Shown piece by piece: positions 41,901-52,200 of a DNA stretch of 64,000 nt. The stretch's first letter is position 1. Each line of letters opens with the position of its first letter. Both the position numbers and the translations under genes were made by a program. The notes beneath the pieces were generated by a model. The model saw nothing but the letters and a program-made list of their open reading frames with translations. It had not been told where the DNA came from and did not search any database. The DNA comes from Halichondria panicea (lineage: Eukaryota; Porifera; Demospongiae; Suberitida; Halichondriidae), in contig NC_087386.1 in the NCBI RefSeq assembly GCF_963675165.1, positions 4,222,169-4,286,168 on the forward strand, written 5' to 3'.

Positions 41901-43762
41901 TAAATATAATATCAGGACTGTGATCTGCTGGACTCTGCAGAGGAGTTCCCCACCCCATTTCACTGCATGTCTGAAAACCAGGGGGGCTCTGCCCCCCCCC
42001 CAGCCCCCTGGTTCTTACGGCCCTGCCTATGACTTAAATTTAAGCTGAGAAATAGATTTAAGCTGAGACAGCAGCCCAAGAAAAGCACAATAACTGCTGC
42101 TGTGCTAGAGTTTTGGAGGAGACATAACAATAAACGCCCTCCTCGTTTAAACGCCCCCTCTAAAGACTTCGATCTGAAATAAACGCCCGGGCGTTTAATC
42201 AAGTAAATACAGTATCTCAATCACATAACAAGCATTATATATACTAGCTGATGCATGGCCAGCATAACACAAGTCTATACAGAACATGAGGAGGCTATAA
42301 TAGCTAATGGTCTGTACCTTTACCTTGTATTTTACAACGGTTCAAGTGCTAGTCGAATTGATTATAAGTTAAGAGCAATAAAAGAAAATGTGTGGACCTT
42401 GCTCTGAGTGTTGACTGTAGCATTGGCTGCGAGGAGGACCTTCACCACCTCATCATGTCCTTTGGCACTGGCATGATACAGAGCTGTCCGGTTACTCTGT
42501 TACAAGTTATAGCCATGATAATAATACATTCAATGCATGATAATTATACGTACTAGTTAATGCACGGTTGCGAGTGCTCTATGGATATTATTGGCCAAGC
42601 GGAAGTTCGAGAAGCTTATGTAGCTCGAGGCGAAGCCGAGTGCTACATGATGCTTCGAGAACTTCCGCGAGGCCAATAATATCCATTGAGCACGAGCGTA
42701 AAACAGTGCATTAACTGGTTTGTAGTTTTTAGCTTCTTGCAACGTACTGGTAAGCAAAACTAGCCTTTACTCGAGAATAAAGCCTTTGTTAGCAAGATAG
42801 CATTGCTAGAAGCTTATAGAATCACTTAGCTGTACTCGCATTGCAACCATGGAGCAGTTGTAGCTATTATAAAATTCGATGGCTTAAAAATCAATTATTT
42901 TGACCACCAACTGTGCTCTAACTACCCCAGCCGTGCTCTAACTATCAAACTGTTCCAAAAATGCTAACCACAGAATAATAGAGCACGGTCTGTGGTTACT
43001 ACAGTTGTAGATCCTAGTCTATGGCATTTGTTAGCATCGTTTTTCCTTTGATCTTTGTACAAAAAAACTACAAAGCCACCATGCAGAATAGCTAACAGTA
43101 TACACTCTCAAGTGAGTCTCAACTAATCAGGTCATTAAGTTATACCCTAAGGAAAATTCCATAAATCTCATTAACTCATTAAAACCACTTGCGAGTAATT
43201 AGAAACGCTATGAATTTTTATTGTACATGCAACTTGAACAGCATTTAGCAGAATTTAATACTACCTGTGAAATATGTCACCTTACAGGTATATACACACA
43301 CAATCAACCATGGAACATTGCAAACACTCCACCAATGTGACGTACATCAGTCTTAATGTCGATGTCAGCTTTGGCCTCCAATAGCATTCCAACAACTACA
43401 CAGTGACCTTCTTGAGCAGCTGCCATCAATGCAGTGGCTCCATCCTGTATACAGAGTCAATATGGAGGTTCCACTACATGTGTATATATAGCCTCGACTC
43501 CAGCCCCTTCAATGCCTTTCCCTGTGGCCTAACTAGCAATGAGGCAGAGGAGGCCCTTGCCTCCTGTACTATTGAACTTCAAGTTTCATGCGACTCACCT
43601 CAGTAGCTTATAATAGCTCTGGCTAGCTAACTTCTGGATAACTAGCCAACTATGGGTATATAGAAATGAGCAGAAGTGAGCTCTATATCACTATCACTGT
43701 CTTGTTATGCCTCAGTGCGCATGCGCAAGTGGTGAGGTATATGGTAGTGTGTTTGTGTGTGC

Positions 43763-43803
<41 letters not shown>

Positions 43804-46800
43804 CTGCTATAGCTGCTCAAGGATCAATCAAGTACAAGTAAGAGTTTCTATAGGCTTCTAGTCATGGATTTTAATTCGTGGATTTGGCAAAATAATGCTT
43901 CATTCTCGAGTTATGCCTAGTTTTGCTTACTTGGAATGCCATTGCACTGCCTTTTCAGAAGAGTATACGTAGCAAAACTTGTCACCAAGTGTTGCTACTC
44001 TACTTAGTAGTTAGCTCTGCACTAGAACGCTAGCTATTGGTAGCTGCAATAGTGAGAAGAGAGCTGCAAGGTAGTCTCATGAATCAGCCGCACTTGGAAA
44101 GTCCGTCTGAGCACTTTAGTATAGAGGTCATTCCACAATGGAATGTTAATTGTCATTACGTCAGTGTCAAAACCAAAAGAATTTAACGCATGCAAAAGGT
44201 CAACCGCAAACGCTTGACTAGCAGCTATGAATTTTTGTTTGGCTTGCTCCAAGAACGTTGTTAAAAGAACAAGAAAAGGTTGCACAGCACTATTGTGCAG
44301 TTAACTCAACTTACTAATAGCTCTTTGACTGGCTAACAGTAGCCATAGTTAGGCTGATTAGCGGCTAGCTATAAATGCGTCCTACTGTATAGAACGCATA
44401 CGCTTCTTGTCATTCTTTATTTCCTCAATCTTCGATCTGATTGGTCAGGTCGGAATTGACTAAAGTGCTCAGACGGACTTTCCAAGTGCGGCTGATTCAT
44501 GAGACTATAGCTGCAAGGCTCTGCAGTGCTGATACAGCCATTATCGGACTTAAACTTGGCATCAATACCCACTCTCTTTGAGTTTCCGTTTCCCTGTGAT
44601 TCTGCCTGCATGCATGCAGCAAAACAAAATGTATAAAAGCTATTAAATAGCAGCTTTATGTTATAAAAAAGATAAGGAGAACAGGTATAAATAGCAGTTT
44701 TCTGCCATTTTGCATGCACTTCTATGTGACAATTAGTGGGTGTGGTAAGTTACATAGGGTAGATAGTGAGTTACATGCCCACTTCTCTTTATAAGTCCTT
44801 GAAAAAAGCAAGAGCTTATAATACTGAAAAGAGAGAGAGTCTCAAACGTAGTATAATGCATCAGATGTGTGCAGAAAGCAAAGCTATATACAGTCTGTAT
44901 GAAACACGATATCGTAATAATAATATTATGGCTATCTACCTCGAGAAAAGTTTTGGCTTCATATACCACAGGCACTCGGATTGGTTTGTTTGCAAATTCC
45001 AAGCCCATATGCCCAATGTTACTTTCCACATAATTTATTATACATATGCAAGGTGAAATATACTGCGCTCATTACTCTAATACATGGCATTGCGTAGGTT
45101 GACATGTAATAGTTGTGACACATGCACGAGTGCCACATGGGATATATTGGCTCAGTAGTGACTTAGGCCCGAGGGCCGCAGGCCTCGAGGGCAAAGGCAC
45201 TACTGAGCCAATATATCCAATGTGCGCACGAGTGAGCTGTGTAACAACTGATTTGTTGCATTCCTTGTTGCATTCCTTTCCATGTACACATCACTCCTTT
45301 TATAGGACAACTAGTTTGCAACTACTTGTGGCGGCTGTGGAACGCACCATGCAGACGCATGAAAAACATTTTCTGCCTACCACTGAATACTGTTAACAGT
45401 GTTATACTATAAACGGGACCGTTTCAGGTTACTGGGTGGAGGGTGGGCTTTAAGTAACTTCAGCCATACTGTGCCAGTATCTAGATAGTGGCACAGTTCA
45501 CCATCTGACCTGTGCCATATTGCAGATATTGGCACAGTGTTTCCTTTGATCTGCCCACTCAAAATGCAACAAGCATGCATACGGCTCTCTCGATCACTTG
45601 TTTTTGGTGATTTCCGACAAAAAACACCTGCTGCATGTATAATAGCAACCTGCATGACTCACATTAGTCTTCATGTTGACGTCAGCCTTGGCCTTCAACA
45701 ACATTCTAACAACTCCACAGTGACCGTTGAGAGAAGCTACATACAAAGCAGTGTTTTCATCCTGTATATAATTATATACATGCAGAGTCATAATTATAAC
45801 GTGAGCAGACCAACTCATTATTGCATGTCGTGCTCTATATTTTTAACGTGTCAGGAGAACACTGTCACAGTGTGAGGGCTCAGTGCAAGTCATGCAGTGG
45901 AAACAATTCTCCTATATCGAATTTTAACACTGTAACAATGACTTACATGTAGAAGTGCATGCATGGACATGCATGCATGCATGCACATGCCGGTGCTAAA
46001 ATAGAATTGAGTGCAATTGCACTCAATTCTATTTTAACACCGGCATGGTCACAGGTAAATACCTATACATACTTCGCTAAGTTGTCTAGTGTATATAGAC
46101 ATGAATCAATAAGTGGGTGTTGACCACAGTATATACAGTAGATAATTACCCTAATTATGATAATTATGTGGGCAACATAATTATATGCACCCACTGATTG
46201 ATTCTTCATAACTATTGCAAAACACACTCCAGAACAAAACTTGAGTATAGCCCAGATTCCTGTCGTCCCAATGTGCCGGAAGAGAACGAGTATATAATTA
46301 TATGCCCATCTATAATTGCACCGACTATGCTCAATTTGCATTGCATAGTCCTGGGAGATGCGTGTGTGCGCTGCATGCATTGATATAATTATAGTAGACA
46401 TAACCTTGCTGCATTTAGCAGCTTGTATATGTCCGGCTTAAGCCGCTATAATAGATGTACATTGCATAATTATTACAATACTCCTCGACTATATTCAGTC
46501 CATGCACTCATATTAATTCAATATACCCAATCATGGAATCAGCAACTATATAATTATATACATACAAACCCTATATAATTATACCAATGTATATGTGACT
46601 CACATTAGTCTTGATATGGACATCAGCCTTGGCCTCCAACAATATTCTAACAACTCCGCAATAACCTTTGTGAGCAGCCACTATCAATGCAGTTGCTCCA
46701 TCCTGTACATGATCATGATGATGCAGATTGAGCAGCAAGTGAACACATGCACATGCACTATCTATAGTACTCACAAAAAGTCACATTAATTTTGATAAAT

Positions 46801-48851
46801 CATGAGAAACCACCATGCAACTAACTATATTTATAGCGTCTGAAATGTGCAGTATATATTACACATAATTTTTACTCACTTTGTTTTGAATATCCACATT
46901 GGCTCCAGCATCGATTAGTAAGCCCACACATTTCTGGTGACCATTGAAACTGGCTATCCAAAGAGGACTCTGTCCCGACTGTGTACATTCATGCATTAAC
47001 AAAAGTATTTGCATTTATTCATTGGCTAAAGAACACAAACGAGTGCTGCATGCCCGAAATAACATGCAATCTACATAAATAATGCATGGGTGCTACATGA
47101 TATAATTATACCGTATAATTATATAGCAGGTAATTTTCGTGGTGCAAATTTTCGTATGAATTTCCCAATTACATATTTCGTATTTTAAATATTCGTACAG
47201 CTCACGATAGTGATGTTGAACCTATTGCAGTACAATAATTTCATATTTTAATTTCGTATAAATAATTATAATGATGCTCTGTATATACAACGAAATATAC
47301 GAAAATTTCCACCGTACGAATAACCGTATAATAGAGCTATATTATTACATGAACTAATTTACCATGGAATTGCATTGATCGTAACAATTATTATAATAGC
47401 GCGCAACAAACAACATAATCATGTAATTAGTGATGCGTAATTTTCTGCGAATGATTAGTTCGAAAATTAGCTACGTATTACTTTTTCATTCACCGTACTC
47501 TTACAACGTTAAATTGCAGTGACGTGAATGCCACAGCTCATTAATTATTATGACCGATTGACATAATTCTACTAACATGGTTTATACATGTAAAAAGAAT
47601 GAACGATACTGTGAGATCACCTTTGACTGAGTGTGTACGTTAGCCCCAGATTTAGTAAGGGCAAGCACAACCCCATCATGTCCATTGTCACTGGCCCAGT
47701 AAATAGCAGTCTTGTTACACTGAAAATCAATTAAAGCATTAACCAACACAGTAGAAAAATTCCACTCACCTCATCTGCCTGATTTGGATCAGCCCCACAC
47801 TCCAGTAGCTCTTGAACCACACCCACATTACCAGTTTTGCAAGCCTCAAGAAATGACTGGGAAAAGTATATGGTATATGCAATACACTGCTATAGGAACA
47901 TAATTATGAGCGTTCTCAGCAGCTACACTGAGTACAGATACTCCATGCACTCACCATTGTGGGTCTGGGACACAGCTCTCTGACTGAGCTGATCACTTCC
48001 TCAACTGATGGTCTCTGCTCGGGGTGGTCGTGAAGGCAGCGAACAACAAGAGGATAAAGAGCGTGTTTCTCACCCATTTTGTCACTAATGATAGCAGACT
48101 TTCGTCGCATGAGCTCGACTTTACCCTCACTAATGTACTTGGCATGGTTTCGATCTTCTCGAGGTATGTTGAAGACATTAGGAAAGTATCCGATAACAGT
48201 GTGAACGATGAGATGACCGAATGAGAAGATGTCCAGCTTGGTAGTATAGATAGGGTATTCATCGTAGCACTCGGGAGGCATGTATTTTGGATTTCCAGGA
48301 ATGTTTGTCAGAAAATGAGTTAAACGCTCCTGTTCAATGAATCTGGACATTCCCAAGTCTCCGATCTTGGCTGTGAGATCCTCAGTGAGCAGGATGTTGG
48401 GAGCAGTGAGGTCACGATGGATAAGGGGAGGGGTCAGAGAGTGAAGGTAGCGAAGACCTTTGGATACATCATACAGAATACAAATTCTAGTAGTGAGATT
48501 CGTGTCTGGCTTTGTTTCAACGAAATCAGCCAAGTCCGAATAAAGCCTCTCCATTATCAAACTGATGTCGTTCTTATCACGGCCGTAATGAACGCCAACA
48601 AAGCCGACCACATTCGGGTGATCCAAGCCACTCAAAATGCAACACTCCTTGCGAAACTTTGCTACAATGTTCTTCTTCTGTCCATAGGAAGGTTCTTGGA
48701 GCAAAATATTATGGAGCTTCTTAGCAATGCAGAGTCTTCCATTCACAGTCACTCTAAAGACATAGCCATAAGCCCCTGAGCCTGCTTTGTTTTCATCCTG
48801 ATCTAATCCTTCTACCTGAACTACTAGATCGTCGAGCTTCACCTCAGCCAT
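26973..48851 (-). CDS. protein kinase with about 32 C-terminal ankyrin repeats
   Basis: One long minus-strand gene, predicted about 1,340 residues if every exon is used. The first exon (47955-48851) is a kinase domain. Ankyrin exons follow, by lower coordinate: 47770, 47621, 46880, 46604, 45663, 43346, 42398, 40830, 40681, 40442, 40283, 38795, 38636, 38417, 38157, 37995, 37709, 37541, 33808, 33652, 33318, 33164, 32176, 32006, 31338, 31062, 30911, 29440, 29271, 27270, 27114 and 26973 (last, TAG). Nearly all are 99 nt, phase 0-0, one 33-residue repeat each (GxTALxxAxxxGHxxVVxxLLxAxA). A cytoplasmic signalling or scaffold kinase is inferred. It may be annotated as several genes, since the repeats would confuse predictors; exon 33652 is defective. 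Confidence 0.8.
28033..28042. promoter_or_regulatory. NRF-1-like palindrome with downstream TATA-like sequence
   Basis: tgcgcatgcgc begins at 28033, followed by gtataaattatagc near 28091-28104 and a purine-rich stretch. It may be a relic or internal promoter inside an ankyrin-gene intron; I could not attach an open reading frame to it. Confidence 0.25.
32530..32828. repeat. inverted-repeat element in an ankyrin-gene intron
   Basis: Left arm agagtagataagagtatt plus gagtgttgaactgct (about 32540-32580). Right arm agcagttcaacactc plus ttactcttatctattct (about 32780-32815). About 300 bp, noncoding. Confidence 0.65.
33652..33745 (-). pseudogene. ankyrin exon with a destroyed splice acceptor
   Basis: The exon translates as a normal type-a ankyrin unit (QTPLWAANFYGHQKCVELL). 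Where its siblings have an AG directly before TTGGGA, here the sequence reads CACAATG then TTTAGA. The only usable AG is five bases inside the old exon, leaving 94 nt in place of 99 and breaking the frame. Skipping the exon would keep the frame, because its neighbours are symmetric. It is probably a dead or skipped exon, unless a distant acceptor is used. Confidence 0.6.
34115..35120. repeat. large palindromic element containing two smaller MITEs
   Basis: Arms from about 34117 (aataaacaaccgattaccca, then tctattttcgaacgcttg and tcctcggcggagtgacaagg) return inverted up to about 35115. The arms are about 280 and 260 bp. Inside are a 145 bp hairpin element (34405-34549, ends ggcctcttaaaaaagtgcag) and another MITE with taccgtattactagaat ends (34597-34807). 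A diverged relative of the outer arms lies near 35700-35850. Confidence 0.75.
35180..35660 (-). repeat. reverse copy of the 59.2 kb interspersed repeat
   Basis: Contains ggggtggatctgcaatg, ctcaagaaagaattaagctt, taaaagcctatagaa and gcaaccgttgagcagta in the order found at 63205-63560 and, in reverse, at 59220-59520. Noncoding. Confidence 0.65.
35854..36171. repeat. MITE family B copy
   Basis: Starts taccgtatagcgggtatatt and ends aatatacccgctatatggta. About 318 bp with internal 'cgcggattt'-type and 'cgcgaaaatttata' blocks. Confidence 0.75.
36204..36573 (+). repeat. MITE family A copy
   Basis: gatctggccacccttgggac ... aaccagctagcc-type interior with ccagcactggccagtatac ... ending gcgagagtctactgta. 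Left end slightly truncated. Same family as 6029, 17405 and 52085. Confidence 0.8.
36751..37325. repeat. MITE family C (TIR accgtagaaactggattatt)
   Basis: Begins taccgtagaaactggattat with agcgcatgcgctt and ends cgctaataatccagtttcta with cggta. About 575 bp. A second, interrupted copy spans 49998-51280. Confidence 0.75.
38924..39771. repeat. 848 bp palindromic element with minisatellite arm
   Basis: Starts acggtggccctgagcgctac and ends, inverted, gtagcgctcagggccaccgt. Long internal homology (taccacac/ gtgtggtactctcg blocks). The right arm (39505-39700) is built of about seven degenerate units of gtaggtgaactatcaagtag. Confidence 0.8.
39807..39990. repeat. short MITE family B copy
   Basis: Starts taccatatagcgggtaagtt and ends acgaaaattacccgctatac. 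184 bp, adjacent to the 38924-39771 element. Confidence 0.75.
41146..42214. repeat. nested transposon in an ankyrin-gene intron
   Basis: Outer ends gtattacttgattaaacacc and gggcgtttaatcaagtaaat, each followed inward by repeated 'aaacgccc' blocks. Inside, cagggccgtaagaa at 41397 and ttcttacggccctg at 42011-42025 mark a second element of about 630 bp inserted in the first. The open frames inside are not recognisable proteins. Confidence 0.65.
42555..42716. repeat. hairpin MITE of about 160 bp
   Basis: gttaatgcac, tggatattattggcc, gcggaagttc and cgaagc are mirrored by gcttcgagaacttccgc, ggccaataatatcca and gtgcattaac. Nearly the whole element is one stem; the central loop is itself mirrored (gtagctcgag...gtgctac). 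Confidence 0.8.
43747..43800. repeat. (GT)n microsatellite
   Basis: About 54 bp of almost pure gt dinucleotides with a few gc variants, at the edge of an interspersed repeat copy (43800-44040) of the 790/59.2 kb family. Confidence 0.9.
44072..44508. repeat. Mutator-like MITE with 9-10 bp target duplication
   Basis: Terminal inverted repeats of about 47 bp: tagtctcatgaatcagccgc ... mirrored by gcggctgattcatgagacta. It is flanked on both sides by gctgcaagg. A related repeat near 57800-57850 has the same flank undisturbed (gttgcaagg followed by caggctct), which serves as an empty site. No transposase; the open frame inside is not recognised. Confidence 0.75.
44720..45060. other. unrecognised sequence between repeats
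   Basis: A minus-strand stretch at about 44945-45015 reads like protein (GHMGLEFANKPIRVPVVYEA) and ends in a possible GTAGAT donor. I cannot place it in any family and see no partner exon. It may be a lost exon or chance. Confidence 0.2.
45111..45250. repeat. hairpin MITE
   Basis: ggatatattggctcagtagt and its inverse actactgagccaatatatcc flank a GC-rich loop (gcccgagggccgcaggcctcg). Outer arms agttgtgacac / gtgtaacaact complete the palindrome. Confidence 0.75.
45986..46047. repeat. near-perfect 62 bp palindrome
   Basis: catgccggtgctaaaataga continues to a central tgcaattgca and returns as its exact inverse apart from about two mismatches. It is preceded by a tgcatgca run. Confidence 0.9.
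47112..47335. repeat. diverged MITE family B copy
   Basis: accgtataattatatagcag, then gtaattttcgtgg at the left, and aaatttccaccgtacgaata with accgtat at the right. Interior rich in ttcgta words. It lies in the intron between ankyrin exons 46880 and 47621. Confidence 0.55.
47955..48851 (-). other. kinase domain exon (first exon of the ankyrin-kinase gene)
   Basis: Start ATG at 48849-48851 gives MAEVKLDDL. The glycine loop GSGAYGYVF is at residues 24-32, the catalytic Lys in IAKKL at 45, and the alpha-C Glu candidate at 69. The catalytic loop HRDLTAPN is at 145-152 and the metal motif is DLG (165-167) in place of DFG. PECYDEYPIY with DIFSFG follows. All catalytic residues are present, so it should be active. 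The TxxNILL loop and DLG suggest a tyrosine-kinase-like Ser/Thr kinase, which is inference. The exon ends in phase 0 before GTGAGT. Confidence 0.9.
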
Positions 48852-49214
48852 TAAATTTGCAACCAACAGTGAGTTACTGTCCAAAAGCCAAGGGCGTATC
48901 CTTTTACTTTGCGCATGCGGATGTAACGTGTGGGTGTTTTAACATGTGCGACCAGCCTCGAATCCTGTGACACAATCTAGAGAGATCATGTAGCTTGAGC
49001 TGAGATCAGTTTGGCTAGCTGTGGAGTGGTCTAGATGTATTAGACACTGAAGTGTATATATACTCACTGCTGCAACTAGTCTAGATCTATATATAGAGTC
49101 TAGACTAACTCTAGAGTCTTAGTGTCTAGTGTCTAGAGTCTATAGACTCTACTTGGAGTCGACTGGTGGAGACTCAGAGGCCGAAGGCCTCATTCGAACA
49201 TCAACAACAAGTAC
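48852..49214. promoter_or_regulatory. divergent promoter ankyrin-kinase / 2A-death-domain gene
   Basis: 363 bp between the two inferred start codons. It holds gcgcatgcgg at 48911-48920 (NRF-1-like) close to the kinase ATG, and a striking cluster of tctaga/agtctag words at 49015-49165. A shared regulatory region would couple the two genes; that is inference. Confidence 0.4.
49015..49165. repeat. dense degenerate agtcta/tctagact cluster
   Basis: About fifteen overlapping variants of agtctaga and its inverse occur in 150 bp (for example ctagatctatatatagagtc, tctagagtctatagactcta). It is locally palindromic and lies in the leader/promoter of the 2A gene. Confidence 0.75.
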
Positions 49215-52200
49215 ATGAAGAGTTGCCCGAACTGTGCAGCTTCAATGGGGCACTATGGAAATGCTCAGGAAGGTATAATGTAGTAACCTTAAACCATGCT
49301 TTGGGGGCGAGTTTCATGGGACTTGAGCATTATATTCATGCATGGTATGGCCTAATACCAATTTAATTGTAGACTCGCAAGCTGTTCGCCTGCAACAGTG
49401 ACGGCTTGTGAGTCTAATTTAATTGGGGGCAAGTTCCTTGGGTTAAAATGAATGCTTGACTGGTCTCATGTAACATTTTTGAGGTTTGTGGTGTTCGATG
49501 GTTGGGGCAGCTGTATAGACAACCATGCAGTTAGTACTGCATGTATGTTGGGTTTGATTCACTGTGATTATATAGTTGTGCACAATGCATGAGGGTGTGC
49601 TATACACGTCATGGTATTAAAACAAACAAACTGCCCCTTGAATAAGACGGTCACTTGAGTGTTTTTCTCGATGCATACATGGGAGAAGCAATAGACCAGA
49701 TTAGTGAATGCAGGGGATTCCGCTGGTCTGGCTACAATTCGTGATCCGCTGTTTATAATTTTCATAGCTATATACACTTGCAGTGGAACCTCCATATTAT
49801 AACCAAAACCTCCATAATTAACGAATACCATGCATTGGGATAGCCTTTTGGTCGTTATATAAAGATGTAGTCTTTGTTGAGAGGTTTGAATTGCCAACCA
49901 CATAGTTAATTCCTGCTGTAAACAAATTTTGGAGCTTTGTTAACTGCTTCTCTAGCCCATTCAAACTTTGAAAAGACTGTAGGAACGAGCTATAGCTAAA
50001 CAGGATTATTAGCGCTTACTTGAATATAACTGCAGGTTTTTTGTACTCAAATTGAAGCGCTTTTCCAATTATGCGAAGGATATTAGTGAAAATTTAGAAT
50101 TGATTCAGCCATAGATAGTGAATGCAGGGGATTCCGCTAGCCTGGCTACAATTCGTGATCCGCAGTTTACAATAATTTTATTCATAATTATAGCTATAAT
50201 TATACAGTGGAACCTTCATATATATCACCAAAACCTCCATAACGAACACCATCTATGATTCAGCTAATTTATATCTATGAGCTAGCTAGCTTGTATACAT
50301 AGCCTCGATTCCGGGCCGATTAAAATACGGCCTGGTACCTATTGCATGGTGATAGTGCACACGCGTTAGTTTATTTCCAGAATCTGGGAAATCCCCTTTT
50401 TTCTTTCCCTCATCTATTTTCTATCTTTGTACATCAGCTTAGCTCTCTATTGTGTTGTTCCAGAAGGCTTTAACACTAGTCTGAAGCCAGAAGAGGCTCT
50501 CATCTACCTCTATGACGGTTGTATGGTCAGGATGTCTTACCTTGAATCTGTACAGGCTATGCGAAATGTATGGTGCCTCAAACTGCTACTTGCGAAGACA
50601 ACCCGGCTATAGGACCATCCTATATAGACGTTGATGAGAGCCTCTTCTGTCTTAAAACTAGTGTTCAAGCCTTCTAGACCAACGTAATAGACGGCATAAG
50701 CCACAGCTTCACAGAACTCAGTCATAGAGATAAAGTATTACGGAACATATTCTTAGTAAACGGACTAATTTCCTGTGTAATTTACTAAGGTTTTACGTTC
50801 GTAGTACGATTACCCATATTCTGGGTAATTTGAAGCGCTGCGCAGTATCACCCCTGCAATACGTACCAGACCGTATTTTAATCGGCCTTGAATCGAGGCT
50901 AGCTTGTACAGTGCATGGCATAGCTGGTGATAATTATATCCATCTGGAATGACTCTCTGGGCATATGCTGTTTGTCTGATTATGCTGAGAGAATGTGAGA
51001 CAAAGATTAGGTCTTTTTGTTCCGCAGTTATTCTTGATCAATATGATTGTTTTTGTACTGAATCTGTAAAATATGAACTGTAACATAATAGAGTTGCCTT
51101 GCTTGCTCACTTTCTAGCTATAGCTTACGAGTCAGGTCTCATCACAGAGACATCCAGTTACTGGGTTGGGCTCGAAAATGACTGCATTTTAGGCGCACTC
51201 TCAAATATAAGCGTATATATATAGAGCTCTGCTATTGACCCCATGCATGAGCTGCATGCGCTAATAATCCAGTTTCTTGTTTTTGGTATGTTCTCTTTAT
51301 GGCCATTCCTATAATTATTATAGCAACTCAATTTTACATGGGTCATAATTATTTAGTGCATGCATGCATGTATCATTGTCCATTGTACCACCCTCTTTCT
51401 CTAGGTTTTGTTCAGACCATTAACTGTACTGCACTCCCAATGGAACAATATTTGTCTAAACTCTTCTCTGATCACAAGGAGAAAAAAACATGCTTTCGAA
51501 TAGAGTTGAGAAAATATCGTAACAGTAACAAACGTTGTTCAACAGATACAACCTGGATAACCGGTTTGGACAAGACACCACAAATATTGGAGGTGGATTT
51601 TTTGTTGCTGATTATAGCTGGAGATATCGAAACTAACCCTGGCCCTGTTCTTACAACACTGACACTCTCAACTCTTCATGAAGAATTAGTTGAGTTGACT
51701 AATCCACTTCTTTTTGGTAAACACTTGGGCATTCCTCAGTTGGTATTGGACAAACTTCATCCAAATGGTATGTGCTATAATTATGCATGCACGCATTAAG
51801 TTAATGCACCTTCTCTCTAATTATAGTAGCATATGCATGTGAGTCAGTGATAGAATGCAATTTCAGTGAAGTGATGGTCGATCATTACCCACTCTTTGTG
51901 ATCTGGATTCTGCCTGCATGCAGCAAAATTAATCAATGCAAACATGTTCATCATTATCTATGATGCACTTGTCAATGAGTAGTTGGGTCCACTTAGTTGA
52001 GGGAACCCTATAATTAAGGGTGCACATACAGTGCATCCAGTCTAGAGAGTTGAATACCACAAATGTATGAGTACAGTTGTACGGTATAGACTCTAGTTAA
52101 TCCGGTCACCGTTGGGACAGTACAGCTTGGTCAGAATAGCGAGGTGGCCCCAGGAAATAACCGCGGCTAAAAAACCGACCTTACCTCGAATATAAATTTT

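Larger units (their letters stand above)
26973..47856 (-). repeat. higher-order array of ankyrin exons (four-exon module)
   Basis: The exons fall into four recognisable types. Type d: GATALxVAAxNGHLKVVELLIAAKAQV. Type c: GWTALHxASRNGHCGIVRMLLEAKADVN. Type b: xxTALYxASxNGHDxVVRVLLAAKA. Type a: GQTPLWAASFYGHQKCVELLIDAGANVD. In transcript order they run d-c-b-a at 40830-40283, d-c-c-b-a at 38795-37995, d-c-b-a at 37709-33652, d-c-b-a at 33318-32006, d-d-c-b-a at 31338-29271 and d-c-end at 27270-26973. The kinase-proximal part (47856-42398) is less regular. This shows duplication in blocks of four exons, with single-exon gains. Confidence 0.8.

Noticed and set aside
43403-43606. Plus-strand frame near 43.4 kb
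   Set aside because: Its first part is antisense to an ankyrin exon (43346-43444).
42555-46047. CRISPR-like array from the several hairpins
   Set aside because: The hairpins differ from one another, are not evenly spaced, and the locus is eukaryotic.
50427-50725. Two facing open frames with similar peptides near 50.5 kb
   Set aside because: They are mirror images from the two arms of the fold-back element 50300-50901.
51299-51404. Longer N-terminus reading upstream of 51405
   Set aside because: The ctctttctctag acceptor at 51404 and phase agreement with 49215-49272 favour splicing; the extra residues look like translated AT-rich intron.
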